This document shows, in pieces, positions 21,411 to 34,681 of a stretch of 64,000 nucleotides of DNA; position 1 is the first letter of the stretch; each line of letters opens with the position of its first letter. The notes under the pieces were generated by a model, which worked only from the letters and a program-made list of their open reading frames with translations, did no database searches and was not told the DNA's origin. The position numbers and the translations under genes were made by a program. The stretch spans positions 11,651,010 to 11,715,009 of the forward strand of contig OX359285.1 in the NCBI GenBank assembly GCA_947179155.2, written 5' to 3'. This DNA comes from Hedera helix (taxonomy: Eukaryota; Streptophyta; Magnoliopsida; Apiales; Araliaceae).

Positions 21411-24400
21411 ATGGCATCTGAAAATCAAGAGGTTAACTATGGAATACCCGAAGCAAATGTAGCCGAGAATCAAGAGGCCCCAAACAATCCTCCTGCCAAC
21501 TCAGGAAATAATGTTCCTGATAACATGATGAACGATGGATTCTTTAGGAATTTCATGCAGTTCATACAGAATCAAGGAAGAGGAAATCCAGTCAATAATA
21601 ACGGTAGAAACGCTGGCAATTTGAGGATGGTCACTGTTAAGCAATTTAAAGAATTAGGACCACCTGAATTCCACGGGAAGCCTGACCCACTCAAAGCGGA
21701 GGCATGGCTGAAGCAGACGACAAAAATACTTGATGTCTTACAATGCGCTGATGATCAGAAGGTGCCATTTGCCACTTTTATGTTACGAGGTGAGGCGGAC
21801 CATTGGTGGGAAGCGGTAAAACGTATCCAACCTTCAGCACTCGAAATGTCTTGGACATAATTCGAAGAACTGTTTAACGAGAAGTACTTCCCAGAAAGCA
21901 TCCGCCATATGAAGGAAGTGGAATTCATTAAGCTGAAGCAGGGAAACATGACAGTTTCTCAATATGAAGCTAAGTTTGCTGAACTGTCTCGTTTTGCGAC
22001 TCATCTAGTAGATGACGAAGCACGAATGAGTCGAATGTTCCTGAGAGGTTTGAGACTCAAAATTCGTCAACAACTTAGTTCTCATAAATTCAGTTTGTAT
22101 TCAGATGTTGTAGATAGGGCTCAAAGGGTGGAGCAAACAGATGAAACATTGCAGCCAAGAGTTAATGATCAGCATAGAGAAAGGAGTGACAACAACCACA
22201 GGAACGAGAACCATCGAGGAGGTAACCAACACTTCGGTGGTAATTCCATACCAAATAACAGAAGAGGAGAATCTAGTGGGAACAATTTCAAAAGAAAGAG
22301 ATTCCATAATAATTATGGAAGGGCACCAGCACCAGTACCAACACCAGCACCGACCCCAGTTTCAAGGGGAGAAGATCGACCACCAGTGAGATGCTATAGG
22401 TGTGGTCAGGAAGGTCACATCAGCCCAAACTGTACACTGCAGTCCAAAAAGTGCTACAGTTGTGGGAAAGAGGGTCATCTTGCGCGGTTTTGTCCTGCCA
22501 CAAAATCAAGTCCAGCTGCAATGATGATACCAAAAGCTAGCGCGGATAAAGGAAAATCTGTAGTTCAAGGGAGAGCTTTTGTTGTGACATCCCAAATGGC
22601 ACGAAACTCGAACGAGGTGATAACCGGTAAGCTATTCATAAATTCTCGTGAAGTCTACGCTTTGTTAGATACTGGCTCTACCCATTCTTTTATCTCACCT
22701 GCATGTGCTCAGCGTTTAAACTTAACTCCTGAAAACTTGGACTTTGACTTATCAGTTGAAACCCCATTAGGAGAAATGACCATTACATCTACTGTCTATA
22801 AATCTTGTCTAGTTCAAATCAACAACCTCACATTACCTGTTGACCTTATTTCTTTGGAGATGCGTGAATTTGATGTGATTTTAGGAATTGATTGGTTGAC
22901 TACCCATCATGCTAAAATTGATTGTTTTCATAAGATTATTAGTTTTCATATTCCTAATCAACCTGTCATGAAAATTCAAGCAACTAAACCATTGAAATCT
23001 ATAACTGTTATTTCTAGCCATAAAGACATTCGTTTATTGAAAAATGGATGTCAAGCCTTTTTAGCTCATGTCACTGATTTGAACAAAAATACGTCAAACT
23101 TGAATGATATTCCCATTGTTAATGAGTTTCCTGACGTTTTTCCTGAAGAACTTCCTGGCTTACCCCCAAACCGTGAAATTGATTTTTATATTGATCTTGA
23201 ACCCGGTACCAAGCCCATTTCCAAAGCTCCCTACCGAATGGCTCCCATTGAACTTCAAGAGTTAAAAGTCCAACTACAGGAATTGTTGGATACCGGTTTC
23301 ATTCGTCCGAGTGCATCACCTTGGGGTGCTCCTGTTCTATTTGTGAAGAAGAAAGACGGGAGTATGAGATTGTGCATTGACTACCGAGAATTGAACCATG
23401 TCACCATCAAGAACAGGTACCCGTTACCTCGGATTGATGACATGTTTGATCAATTGCAAGGCGCTCAACATTTCTCAAAGATTGATCTCCGTTCTGGATA
23501 TCATCAGTTAAAGGTTAAAGCTGAGGACATTCCAAAGACTGCTTTCAGAACTCGTTATGGGCATTATGAGTTCTTAGTCATGCCTTTTGGACTAACTAAT
23601 GCTCCTGCAGCTTTCATGGACATGATGAACCGGATATTCAAGGAACATTTGGATCATTTTGTGGTTGTCTTTATTGATGACATCCTCATATACTCCAAGA
23701 GTCGCGAGGATCATGAACAACACCTGAGATTGATACTACAGAAGCTCCGTGAAAACAAATTATATGCCAAGTTGAAGAAATGTGAGTTCTGGCTTGAGGA
23801 GGTCGCGTTTCTTGGGCATGTGATTTCTAGTCAAGGAATATCAGTCGATCCTGCGAAGATTGAAACGGTACTAAATTGGGAACAACCCAAAACAGTAACC
23901 GAAGTCCGAAGTTTTCTGGGTCTAGCTGGTTATTATCGGAGATTCGTAGAAGGATTTTCTCGAATCGCCACTCCATTAACGCAGCTTACTCGGAAAAGCA
24001 CAAAATTCATATGGAGCGAGGAATGCGAGAAAAGTTTCAAAGAACTCAAGAAGAGACTGGTTTCAGCTCCTGTTCTGACCATACCATCAGGATCAGGAGA
24101 ATTTGTTATCTACAGCGATGCTTCTGGCAAAGGTTTAGGTTGTGTCCTTATGCAACATGGAAAGGTTATAGCCTACGCCTCTCGACAACTCAAAGATTAT
24201 GAGAAAAATTATCCTACTCATGATCTAGAGTTGGCAGCAGTCGTTTTCGCGTTGAAGATCTGGAGACACTACTTGTACGGAGAAAAAGTGGATATCTATA
24301 CGGATCATAAAAGTCTCAAGTATTTCTTCACCCAGAAGGAACTCAACATGCGACAACGACGTTGGCTTGAGCTATTAAAGGATTATGACCACACAATCCA

Positions 24401-26057
24401 GTATCACCCGGGAAAGGCGAACGTTGTAGCTGACGCTTTGAGCAGAAAATCTTATGCAAGTACAAGTGCACTGCTGACAACGCAAAAGTGTATTTTGTAC
24501 GACTTGCAAAAGATGGAGATAGAGCTAAAGACACCAGGGACCCACTCGAAGATTGCTCACGTGCGAGTAGAACCAACTTTAATCGATAAAATTAAAGCTG
24601 CTCAAGCTACCGATCCGGAACTGATAAACATGATAAAGAAAGTACAAGAAGGTGCCATTCCCGAAGCAAGAATCGACGAGAAAGGAATACTTCGAGTCAA
24701 CTCTCGACTCTGTGTTCCTAACGATCCTGAATTAAAGCATAAAATCATGATGGAGGCACACAACACGCCGTTTGCAATCCACCCAGGAGGTACCAAGATG
24801 TATCGAGATCTTCGACATACATTTTGGTGGAACAATATGAAAAGAGAGATTGCGGAGTTTATCTCAAGGTGCCTAACTTGTCAACGTGTCAAGGCAGAAC
24901 ATCAAGTTCCTAAAGGTCCATTACAATCACTTGAAGTTCCCGAATGGAAGTGGGAACACATCAATATGGACTTCGTGACGGGTCTTCCAAAAGTTTCTCA
25001 AGGCTTAGATGCAATTTGGGTGATCGTAGATAGATTGACCAAATCTGCTCATTTCTTGCCTATACGAGAAAACTTTTCACTTGAACGTCTTGCCGGTATG
25101 TACATAAATGAGATCGTGAGATTGCATGGCATGCCAGTTTCCATAGTTTCTGATCGAGATCCTAGATTCACTTCACGCTTTTGGATCAGTCTACAAAAAG
25201 CTATGGGCACTGAACTACGTTTTAGTTCTGCATACCATCCTCAAACGGACGGACAATCGGAAAGGACGATCCAGACCCTCGAAGATCTTTTGAGACTTTG
25301 TGTATTAGACTTCAAAGGAAGTTGGGATAAGTACTTGCCGTTGGTGGAATTTTCTTACAACAACAGTTACCAAGCAAGCATAGGCATGGCTCCATTCGAG
25401 GCATTGTATGGAAGGAAGTGTCGCTCTCCAATATGTTGGAATGAGGTAGGAGAAGCAAAATTGTTGGGACCCGAGTTGGTACGCTTGACGACCGAAAAGA
25501 TCCAAATGATCCGACAACGAATACAGACCGCACAAGAACGACAAAAGAGTTATGCTGATCTTCATCGGAGAGACGAAAGTTTCAACGTCGGAGATCATGT
25601 ATTCTTACGTGTTTCTCCATGGAAAGGGGTTACGAGATTCAGAAAGAGAGGAAAGCTCAACCCTCGATTTATTGGCCCATTTGAAATCCTCGATCGAATA
25701 GGAACCGTAGCCTACAGACTAGCCCTACCACCAAGTATGTCTCGCATCCATAACGTTTTTCACATATCTATGTTACGTAAATATGTGAAGGACCCAAACC
25801 ACGTCATTGAGTTAGAACCAGACGTTATAGCAGAGGATTTAACATACGAGGAAGTACCTGTTAAGATCCTGGATAAGAAGGAGCAGATCCTACGCTCAAA
25901 GGTTATACCTCAAGTTAAGGTTTTATGGAGGAACCAAGATACTGAGGAAATGACCTGGGAGCTAGAATCTGAGATGAAATCTAAGTATCCTTACCTCTTC
26001 GATATGTCAGGTACGTCAATTTCGGGGACGAAATTTCATAAGGAGGGGAGGTTGTAA
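21411..26057 (+). pseudogene. Tekay-like gag-pol polyprotein with one premature stop
   Basis: A single reading frame of about 1548 codons interrupted once, by TAA at 21858-21860 inside the gag core. Before the stop: gag N-part (FKELGPPEFHGKPDP, FMLRGEADHWWE). After it, counting from ATG 21909: gag rest; two CCHC knuckles at about 161-196; protease DTGS at about 253; RT with catalytic FIDD at about 588; RNase H starting FVIYSDASGKG at about 731; integrase zinc region at about 950-990; integrase DDE residues at about 1018 (MDF), 1081 (SDRD) and 1117 (SERT...E); and a C-terminal chromodomain-like segment at about 1325-1370 (VKVLWRNQDTEEMTWE). The final stop overlaps the start of the 3' LTR, as is common in this lineage. 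All catalytic motifs are intact. Confidence 0.95.
26040..26052 (+). promoter_or_regulatory. Polypurine tract
   Basis: AAGGAGGGGAGGT abutting the 3' LTR at 26053. Confidence 0.85.
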
Positions 26058-28897
26058 GACCCCGAATTTTATGAAATACAAAATTTAATTTTTCTTCATA
26101 TAGATATTTTTTTTAAACAGTAAGTGGTTAAATCGGTAAAGTTAAAAGTTAAGGATGTTATGTGCAAATTTTATTTTGTCGGACAATATTCGCTTTGTCG
26201 GGGAATATTCGTTTGGTCGGGGAATATTCGTTTGGTCCGACGGCGCCGAAATAACAAATTATTGGTGGACCCCACAACGGAATATTTGTCGGATATAGAA
26301 AACGACAGAAATAACCTTTTTAAATAAAAATAGTCAACGGAACTGTTAAAATACCGGTGATAAAAGAATAGTAGCATACGGTAGTTATTGGTATTTTCTG
26401 TAGCACTCGGTACTCTACAGTAACACACGGTATTGCATAGTGTCTCATATTTTTGGTCTGATAATTGACACCGTAATTGTTACGCATCATTTCATCGATA
26501 ATTGTCACTGCATAATATTTTATATTATCAATTCAATAATTGTTGTTACACAGTATTTTGCATTATTGATTTAATAATTGTCATTACACTGTATTTTATA
26601 TCATTGAGTCAATAATTGTTGTTGCACTGTTTTTAAAATTATTGAACCTAATAATTGTCACAGTAACATATGCACAGTAATTCACATTATTGAATCAATA
26701 ATTGTCATTACACAGTAACGTATGCTTTATTTTACATTATTGTTATCTCTATTATGATGTTATTTAAACAGTTGTATTTCATTAATTTATTGACTTGATA
26801 TCTAAGAGCTAACTATACTGTATTTATAACAATTAGTCATAATAATTGAATTGATAAAGTTATTTGTTTATAATATAAAGTTAGGTGATTATTAGGTGAT
26901 ATGAAATGAATGGTGTAGATTAAAGTGTGAATTATTGTTGAATAATTGAATTGATTTGTTTATAATATAAAGTTAGGTGATTATTAGGTGATATGAAATG
27001 AATGGTGTAGATTAAAGTGTGAATTATTGTTGAATAATTAAATTGATTTGTTTATAATATAAAGTTAGGTGATTATTAGGTGATATGAAATGAATGGTGT
27101 AGATTAAAGATAATATAATATTTGAAATGGATGGTGTAGATTAAAAGATGATCTTTAAATGAATGGTTTAGATTAAATGAATGATAAGATTTTTGGCTAT
27201 AAATAGAAGCCTTAACTTAAGGATTTTTCATAAACTTCCTTACTTGTTCTTTCTTTCTCTCTCTAAATACTTCTTGTGAAAGTTCTCTCTAAGTGTGCTT
27301 AAGTCATCTTGAGTATTTGTGAAGATCTATAAGTATACGTGTACCTGTTCAAGTTAATCAACCTCATTTAAATCAATATACAGTCACGTGTTGAGGTAAG
27401 GGATACCATCTTTTTCATCTTCCATTATTCAAACATACTATGGTAAGAGATTATCATTATTTGATTCTCAATAATAATATTGTTTCTTCCTTACTCATAA
27501 GACGTGCCTTTTATTTCCATGTATTAAATTGTGGGAATAACCTTACGGAGCGGATTGCCGCCTGTTGGTGAATAACCTTTCGTATTCATTCATTATTAAT
27601 CTCTGAGAATAACCTTACGGAGCGGATTACCGCCTGTTTGGTGAATAACTCTTTGTACTCAAATTCTATTAAATTGTGGGAATAACCTTACGGAGCGGAT
27701 TGCCGCCTGTTGGTGAATAACCCTTTGTATTAATTTCCTTCACCTTTTGTTAATCAAACCTGCTACGGTAAGGGATATTATTTTCTTTCATACTCCTAAA
27801 TCGAAATTTATTATGGAACTATTGCTTCTATAATTCCTGAAAATATTATATGTTCCATAATAGTTGAACTTCATTATTTCAACTGAACCTTCCTATTTAC
27901 GTGAACCTTTCTATTGAATTGTAACCATTATTCTGAACTGTGGATCTTGAATTTCACTCCACATCATGTTGACAATTTGGACATTATTTGAATCTGTACA
28001 AAGTAAACTTCCGATACTTATTGTTATCCTATTTCTTCTGTTCATCATTTATATCATTCTAATCATCCAAAAATCAAGCTGTTGTGAATATCTGTGGCCG
28101 GGGGCACAGATGTGATATATTTGTTGAACAGATGATAGGTTAAAGGCGATATAATAGGTTAAAGGCGATACATCTGTTCGGTGTCTTTTATGGCACGTGG
28201 TGAATGTTCTCTTTGGCCCGTAGTGCAAAGATGAACTGTTGTTTGGTATGATTATGACCAAAGGCTGAATCTGGTATAATCATGACCGTTGGTGCTATAT
28301 TGAATATCTTTGGCCCGTAGTACAAAGATGAACTGTTGATGTGCATGATTATGATCAAGAACTGTGAATTTGTATTATCTTGACTAATGATATTTCAGAT
28401 GATAAAAGTTGATGATGTTTTTCCTAAAAAGAGAACCGAGTGGACATTATAGTCTGCATTATTCTTCTAATAGATTACTCATTCCGCTGCTATTATTGAT
28501 CTGAACGTTGTTTAAGAATTTAACTGCAGTTTTTGATATAAACCTTGTAGTCTATTGTATTCTATCAAGAACTCAACTGTTGAAGACTAATGATAATTTA
28601 TTCGTCATTATCTTAGTCATGATATTCTTTACTGGGCTATTTGAGCTCACCCTTTCTTTTGTTCCATTGTTTTTCAACAGGAGATGAAAACATAACAGGG
28701 TCTAGCCGGGGAATGGAGTGAGGGTCCGAGGAATAGTTATCATAGTCTTCACGTTTTGTAAAATAGTGTGGCAATAATAGTGAAGACTTAGTTGTGTATT
28801 ATTATACACTGTATTGTTGTACGTTGTAATAATTTTGTTGTAGTAGTTTGACGACTCAAGTTTGGGCTGTGTGGGCCCAGATTTGGGGGGCGTCACA
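26053..28897 (+). mobile_element. 3' LTR of the young Tekay-like element
   Basis: 2845 bp, nearly identical to 18372-21211. Differences include a C insertion near 27344 and a three-base ATT insertion near 28800. Followed by the target duplication CAGGT. Confidence 0.95.
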
Positions 28898-29250
28898 CAG
28901 GTATTGTTTCTGACGGTTTATTTTTGAATGGGTCAGGTATTGTTTCTGACGGATCGGTCAGGTATTGTTTCTGACGGATTGGTTTTGAACGGGTCAGGTA
29001 TTGTTTCTGACGGTTTATTTTTTGAATGGGTCAGGTATTGTTTCTGACGGATTGGTTTTGAACGGGTCAGGTATTTCTTTTGACGGGTTGTTTTTTGAAT
29101 GGGTCAGGTATTGTTTCTGACGGGTCATTCTTTGAATCGGTCAAGTATTGTTTCTGACAGATCTGTCAGGTATTGTTTCTGACGGATTGGTTTTGAACGG
29201 GTCAGGTATTGCTTCTGACGGGTTGTTTTTTGAATGGGTCAGGTATTGGC
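28898..29250 (-). repeat. Ogre hairpin array, part 2
   Basis: About ten further units of the reverse-oriented array, continuing from 18371 after the inserted element. Confidence 0.9.
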
Positions 29251-29356
29251 CATTAGTCGCCCTTTGTGATCAGCTCAGGTTTTTCTGGATCAAATGTTTG
29301 CCTTGCCTCAAGTGACCGGATGCTCGTTGTCCGTTGTGGCGGCTTTGACCATAAAT
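29251..29356. other. Unassigned junction between hairpin array and LTR remnant
   Basis: About 105 bp matching neither the array nor the other Ogre LTRs. It probably marks a deletion or recombination joint of the outer Ogre unit. No gene seen. Confidence 0.4.
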
Positions 29357-29468
29357 CGCTGGGGTGGCTTTGCGTTGGGGTCCACCTTCCTTTTCGCATG
29401 TCGGGTCAAATGACGATTTTGCCCTCCTGTCAGGGTTAGTGGAAAAGTGCAAAATTTGGGTGTCTACA
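29357..29468 (-). mobile_element. Outermost 112 bp of an Ogre 5' LTR
   Basis: It matches the first 112 bp of the LTRs at 17996 and 7982, ending TGTCTACA at 29468. It is followed by the target duplication TACTT (29469-29473). Only this end survives; homology stops at the CTGGGG segment near 29357. Confidence 0.9.
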
Positions 29469-31584
29469 TACTTGATAATATTTCAAACACAAAGAACCTA
29501 TATTAAATATTTAATATAGTTCATGCAATTGTCTAATATTATTAACAATTTAATAGTATTTTATTAACATTGTAGTATTATTCATCATTTAATAATACAT
29601 TATAAATCTTTTAAGATTAACTAATATTATTAATCATTTAATAATATTTTATTAAGTATAAAATATTATTAATCATTTAATAATATTTTATTAACTTTAT
29701 AATATTATTATACACTTAATAATATTTTAATAATTTTCTAATATTATTATTTATTTAATAATATTTTATTACCTTTATTATATTATTATTTCAATAATAA
29801 TATTTATAACCCTTTAAATCATTAAATCAATTATATATATATTTAAAAATATATTTATAAAGTCCAAAAATACTAAAATGATTTTAGGAATATTTTTCAT
29901 TTTCTGACCCGAACCAGACTCGACCCGACCCGGCTGACCCGGCCTGACCCGACCCGGTTCGGATTTTATTATTTTTCTGAGGATAGTGCACTGCGCCGCG
30001 GCGCAATGATTAATACCGCAACACGGCGCCCCGGCGCTGTACTGCAGTATGTTGCCCACTTTTTGATTTTTTTGACAGTTTTGATACTTTTTGATCAAAC
30101 ATTGATAAAATAAAATCTACACATCCAAATAACACCAAATCAGTGTTGATGTGTTCCTAACTTCTTGTTTTACAATATTCCATGGTTCGATCGTCTTTTT
30201 GAAAATGTTTTACATGAAATTTATGGATCGAATCACTTAGGATTTAAAAACGACATCCTTTGCGGTAAAAGTTATAACTTCTTTGTTATTCAAACTTTTT
30301 GAAAGGTTCAAAAAGGGTTTTTCTTTAAAACTCATAGATCTAGCTTTCTAGCCATAACAATCCAATTTCCGATTTGTACATGTCAAAATACAACATTAAA
30401 CATAACATGTATCGTTAGGGTTTTACCGATAAAACGTGTTATGAATATTTCTACAACTTTTATGCATTTCTCACATACCAAATCATGTTACAAACACATA
30501 TATCTATGAATATTCATATATTACATAGTTAATTAAATACTTCTAGACTAGAAAAATAAGTTTTGATCGGTTAAAAATAGATTTTAACCGTTCAAAATCA
30601 TTTTAGACTACAAAAATGAATTTTAATAAGAGATAGAGCACTTTTCAACCTTTGAGTTTTGTTTGCTCTTCTTCTCCTTCTATCGAAGCACGTTGTGTGG
30701 CTAGTGGACATTCACCAAGGCCTTCCTCTAGCTTTTTCACTCAACACCTAAGTGTATCTTCCTTTTTCTCTAGAAAATGCTCTCACTTTCTCTCTTTTAT
30801 GCTCTAGCAAATGAACCAACAAGCTTGGCTCAAGTGTGGAGCATCATATATATAGCCATCAACTAACACTTCATTAGCTTGCTAATTCACCCATGTTTGT
30901 GAAATTAAAGGCTAATCAAGGTTACTACTCCATTGAATGACCAAGTGATAGACATATGAAATGACTAGGGTGGTTGAACAACTTATGACATTGTGTAATG
31001 TAGAAGCAATCTAGCAAAACAAGTCACCCAAGTGGGCCCCCCAAGCTTGGCCGGCCATCTCCTTATTTTTGCCCCAATTTTCATTTATTTTTCTAGCTTT
31101 AATGTGCGTATATATATATATATATATATACTTTTTCTTTTTTTTTGACCAAAGTTTTGACTTCATTTGGACTTCACATTGGGCTTGAGAATAAATTTTA
31201 TTGGGCACATTCAATTAGATTATTTGAGCTCAATTTAAATAACACATTGAGCTTACATTAAATATTCTAGGTTACATTTAATTAAATAAAGCATTGGGCT
31301 TGTTTAATTAATTACATGGACTAGTAATTAAATTAATTACATGGGCTACTAGGTTAATATATTTGTCCTAGTTTATCAACTCATTTGGATTTAAAATATA
31401 ATTCAATTAAATTTGCTTTAATTAATTTTAAACCTTGCTTTAATTCTTTAAATAAATATATGCATACACAAGTACATTTATTTAATTATCTAAAGTACAA
31501 TTAATTAGTACAAAAAGTTTAAATTTATTGCTAAATATTTATTAAGTATATTTACAATGACTAATGAAATTCGTGGTCATTACA
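29469..31584 (-). mobile_element. 5' portion of the solo Tekay-like LTR (copy 2)
   Basis: Homologous to about 1565-4006 of copy 1 and ending TCATTACA at 31584. It includes the AT-rich repeat block (29530-29800), ACCCG repeats (29910-29958), a GC-rich patch (29988-30045), a degenerate TATA region (about 30845-30855) and a TA microsatellite (31108-31130). The bases AACAG (31585-31589) beyond it are the target duplication shared with 10851-10855. Confidence 0.9.
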
Positions 31585-31677
31585 AACAGTATGGAAGTTG
31601 GATTATTGTATCCTGAAAATGACATACTAGTAACTCGCTACACCAGATTGAGCATTGATCTATTCGTGATGACATGA
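31585..31677 (+). pseudogene. Second part of the interrupted host reading frame
   Basis: An open frame (MEVGLLYPENDILVTRY..., from 31590) ending in TGA at 31675-31677. It would continue the frame displaced to 10938-10851 if the insertions and inversion were undone. It ends about 330 bp from the FAD3 stop in a tail-to-tail arrangement. Product unknown; may not be a real gene. Confidence 0.35.
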
Positions 31678-32004
31678 ATCACCTTAATGAAAGCAGTTTT
31701 TCGTGTTTCAGTTCAACGTCACGTCAGTTATTTTGGTTGTATTATTTCTCATTATTTTATTTATTTAACTTTATTTATTTGTTTCTAGTATTTTTTATAC
31801 CAAAGGAACAACTATAACAAATACCAAAACATACAAGATTAGTGATATTTAATTTTATTGAAGTACTCCTAGTTTTTTATTCGGAGAAATGATCATTATT
31901 CTAAGAGAGATTAAAGGATGATTTTAATAGTAAGAGACATCCATTACTACAGTCTACAAGTCTACAATAATTACTACTTAACCAACCTTCCCTATCATGC
32001 AGAA
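31678..32004. promoter_or_regulatory. Shared 3' flank, with a probable FAD3 poly(A) signal
   Basis: AT-rich non-coding region between the two convergent reading frames. On the minus strand AATAAA occurs at 31882-31877, about 125 bases after the FAD3 stop codon, a good position for the poly(A) signal. Confidence 0.6.
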
Positions 32005-33097
32005 TCACTCGATCTTGCTCCCAAAAGATCCATTCAGGTGTGGACTTGTTTGATAGAACACAACACCCCCAACATCACTAACATAATGATCTTGTTGAAT
32101 GCTTTTCACTAGAGCACTAATTAAATGAAACGGTAACGGCCCTGATCTCTTTGGCTCGCGGTAATATTTCCCAAGCACCGGCTTAGCCGCCATAGTCTGT
32201 GCAACAATCATACCATTTAATTGTTAGATTACATTGTGAGCTTTAAAATGGATGGGAAAAAAAAGATGGAAAATTTAGTTTTTTTTTGTCAAATTCTCAT
32301 CATCCCGATTTTTTAGTGGATGGAAAAGATAAAGAATGGATGGGAAATTTGATTATTTTTCTCGTAAAATTTGTTCGTTAATAAAAATATAGTTGGACAA
32401 AAAATTATATAATATAACTGGAATTGATATTTTTATAAGTGAATTTTGATATTCTTACAAGTTTATTTTCACTAGAGTGTGAGACCTATTTAATATTCAA
32501 GTGTGAGAGTCATCTTGTGAAATAATTACTTTTACTTGTGAAAATATTAATTTCCTAAATAAATCTTTTATTATACCATCTACTTTACATACGCAACAAA
32601 ACATAATATAAGTAAAAAATAGTAATTTAAATATAAAACTGTAATTTTCTTATCTTTTATTTTAAACTCGGTAACAGCATGATTATAAAACTTAATTAAA
32701 ATTTTATCCTGATTTAAGTTTTCCATTCTCTCTTTCTTTTTTATTATTTTTTATTTTTTTGCCAAATCCCAAAAACATAGTGTAAAGGACTATTAAAAAA
32801 AGGAGAAATTGATTAACTTGTTTATCATAGTAAAAGTAGTACCGCTTCTATTAAATGATAATGTGGAATTTGAGGGAAGAGGTGATGTATAACATGAGTT
32901 CCAATGTCATGGTGAACATTATTGATCCATCCGTAATCGCGATCAACTGTTGTTAGCCCTCCCCTTAGATAATTCCATTCCTGTTTAATTATTAATCAGA
33001 CAAAGAATTAATTAATATAAGCATTCAACAAATCTATTATTACAAAAAGAGAGAGCAAGTAATTTAACAGCTTTTTGGTGAAATGGTGTAATAGTTT

Positions 33098-33142
<45 letters not shown>

Positions 33143-34629
33143 AACATTGCTCGATTCTTATTTTATCTGTTAATTCTTTCTTTTTCTTAAATTATCTTTC
33201 TATAATTAACTGACATAAGAAATTAAATTACATAAAAAAATTAAAAAAATAAAATAACTATTTTATAGTAATAAAATTGCACACACATATGTACCAAGTA
33301 GGACTAGTGAATATAAGAGACTGTGGAAAGCATACTAATTAAACTGTAGAACTATTATTACCTTGCCACGATACCAAGGAAGCTTCTGATCATGGCCATG
33401 GTGATGCAAATAAGTCACAAAATCAATCCACATTACGAAAATCTGTAAATAGATCATAGAAGTTTAAACTGTCTGTAATATTGGCTTAAATACTCTTTAA
33501 ACTTTTTAAGCTTTTTGTATTTTAAAACTTAAATATGAATATTTTAATTTTAAGACATTGATTTTAAAAATGCCTAAATTTCTATAAATAAAACTTTGTG
33601 GCCACCCGCGTGTAATAATTAATTGGAATGATGGTAATTTGAATTATTTCAATCGTAAGTACTTTTAAAAGCACAAAAAACTTTAGGTACTTAATTAGTG
33701 TGTTTTGGAGGAAGAAAAAGAGGAAAAATAGAGCCAATTTACAATATTTATCTATATCCCTAAAATATTAAGTTGTCCTTTCATATCGAGCCCGATAAGA
33801 TAAGTTATTTTGGCATGAAATCCTGATGACCATAAGATTTTATTTATAGAAAGTCTTCAAATAACAATATTAAGAGGGTGTTTGTGATCACTTATAATAA
33901 TCAATCAAAATCTATTTATATTCAATTTTAAGAAAGAAAAAATATTTGATAACCTGATTTTAAAATCCCTTAAAATCACTTTTTTGTGAAAACAATCAGA
34001 AACTCCAGTTAGAGCTTTTGATGATTTGTCAAATTTAATAATCGGATTTAATCAAGTATATTACTAATATATCGCTATTTATTTTATTAATTCCATTCAT
34101 TACATATCTTTTCTTCTCCAAATATTCATTTTTAGTAATTTACATTTAAAATAAGTGATAATCAAACTTTTTTATACCAAACGTTATTTTTAACTAGTTT
34201 AAGTGTTTTTATTATTTTTCAACCACTAACTACTTTTTAAAATTTAATTATAAGTAGAAGGAGTAATCAAAATAACTAATCATATTTTTTAAATGATCTC
34301 AAACATACTCTAAGATATAACTTCTAAAATACGAAAAGAGAAGAAAATTAAAGTATATTTAAGCCACGAAATATTTGAGCTACTTAATATTCTTCAAATG
34401 CATCAAGAACATAGTATATGACTCACAAAGTAGGGAATACCGTAGAATTTAAGCATTTGGAGCGGTCCGATTACGTTTGTTATGTAGCCAAGAAGAGCTA
34501 CCGCCACAGTCCAACAGAAAACTGAAGTTATAACTAATTTCCTCTGACTGGGGTGAAACAAGTCACTCCAAGGGTTGAAATGAGAACCATCCTTTCCAGG
34601 GCTCCTACTAAACTGTTGTTTATGCAATC

Positions 34630-34681
<52 letters not shown>

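Larger units (their letters stand above)
18372..28897 (+). mobile_element. Young, nearly complete Tekay-like Ty3/gypsy retrotransposon
   Basis: A full element: LTR 18372-21211, primer site 21214-21225, gag-pol 21411-26057, polypurine tract 26040-26052 and LTR 26053-28897. It is flanked by the 5-bp duplication CAGGT (18367-18371 and 28898-28902). By eye I count about 15 substitutions plus a few small indels between the LTRs (about 0.5 percent), which points to a very recent insertion. The C-terminal chromodomain-like segment supports the chromovirus (Tekay) branch. One in-frame stop in gag is the only coding lesion I found. Confidence 0.95.
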
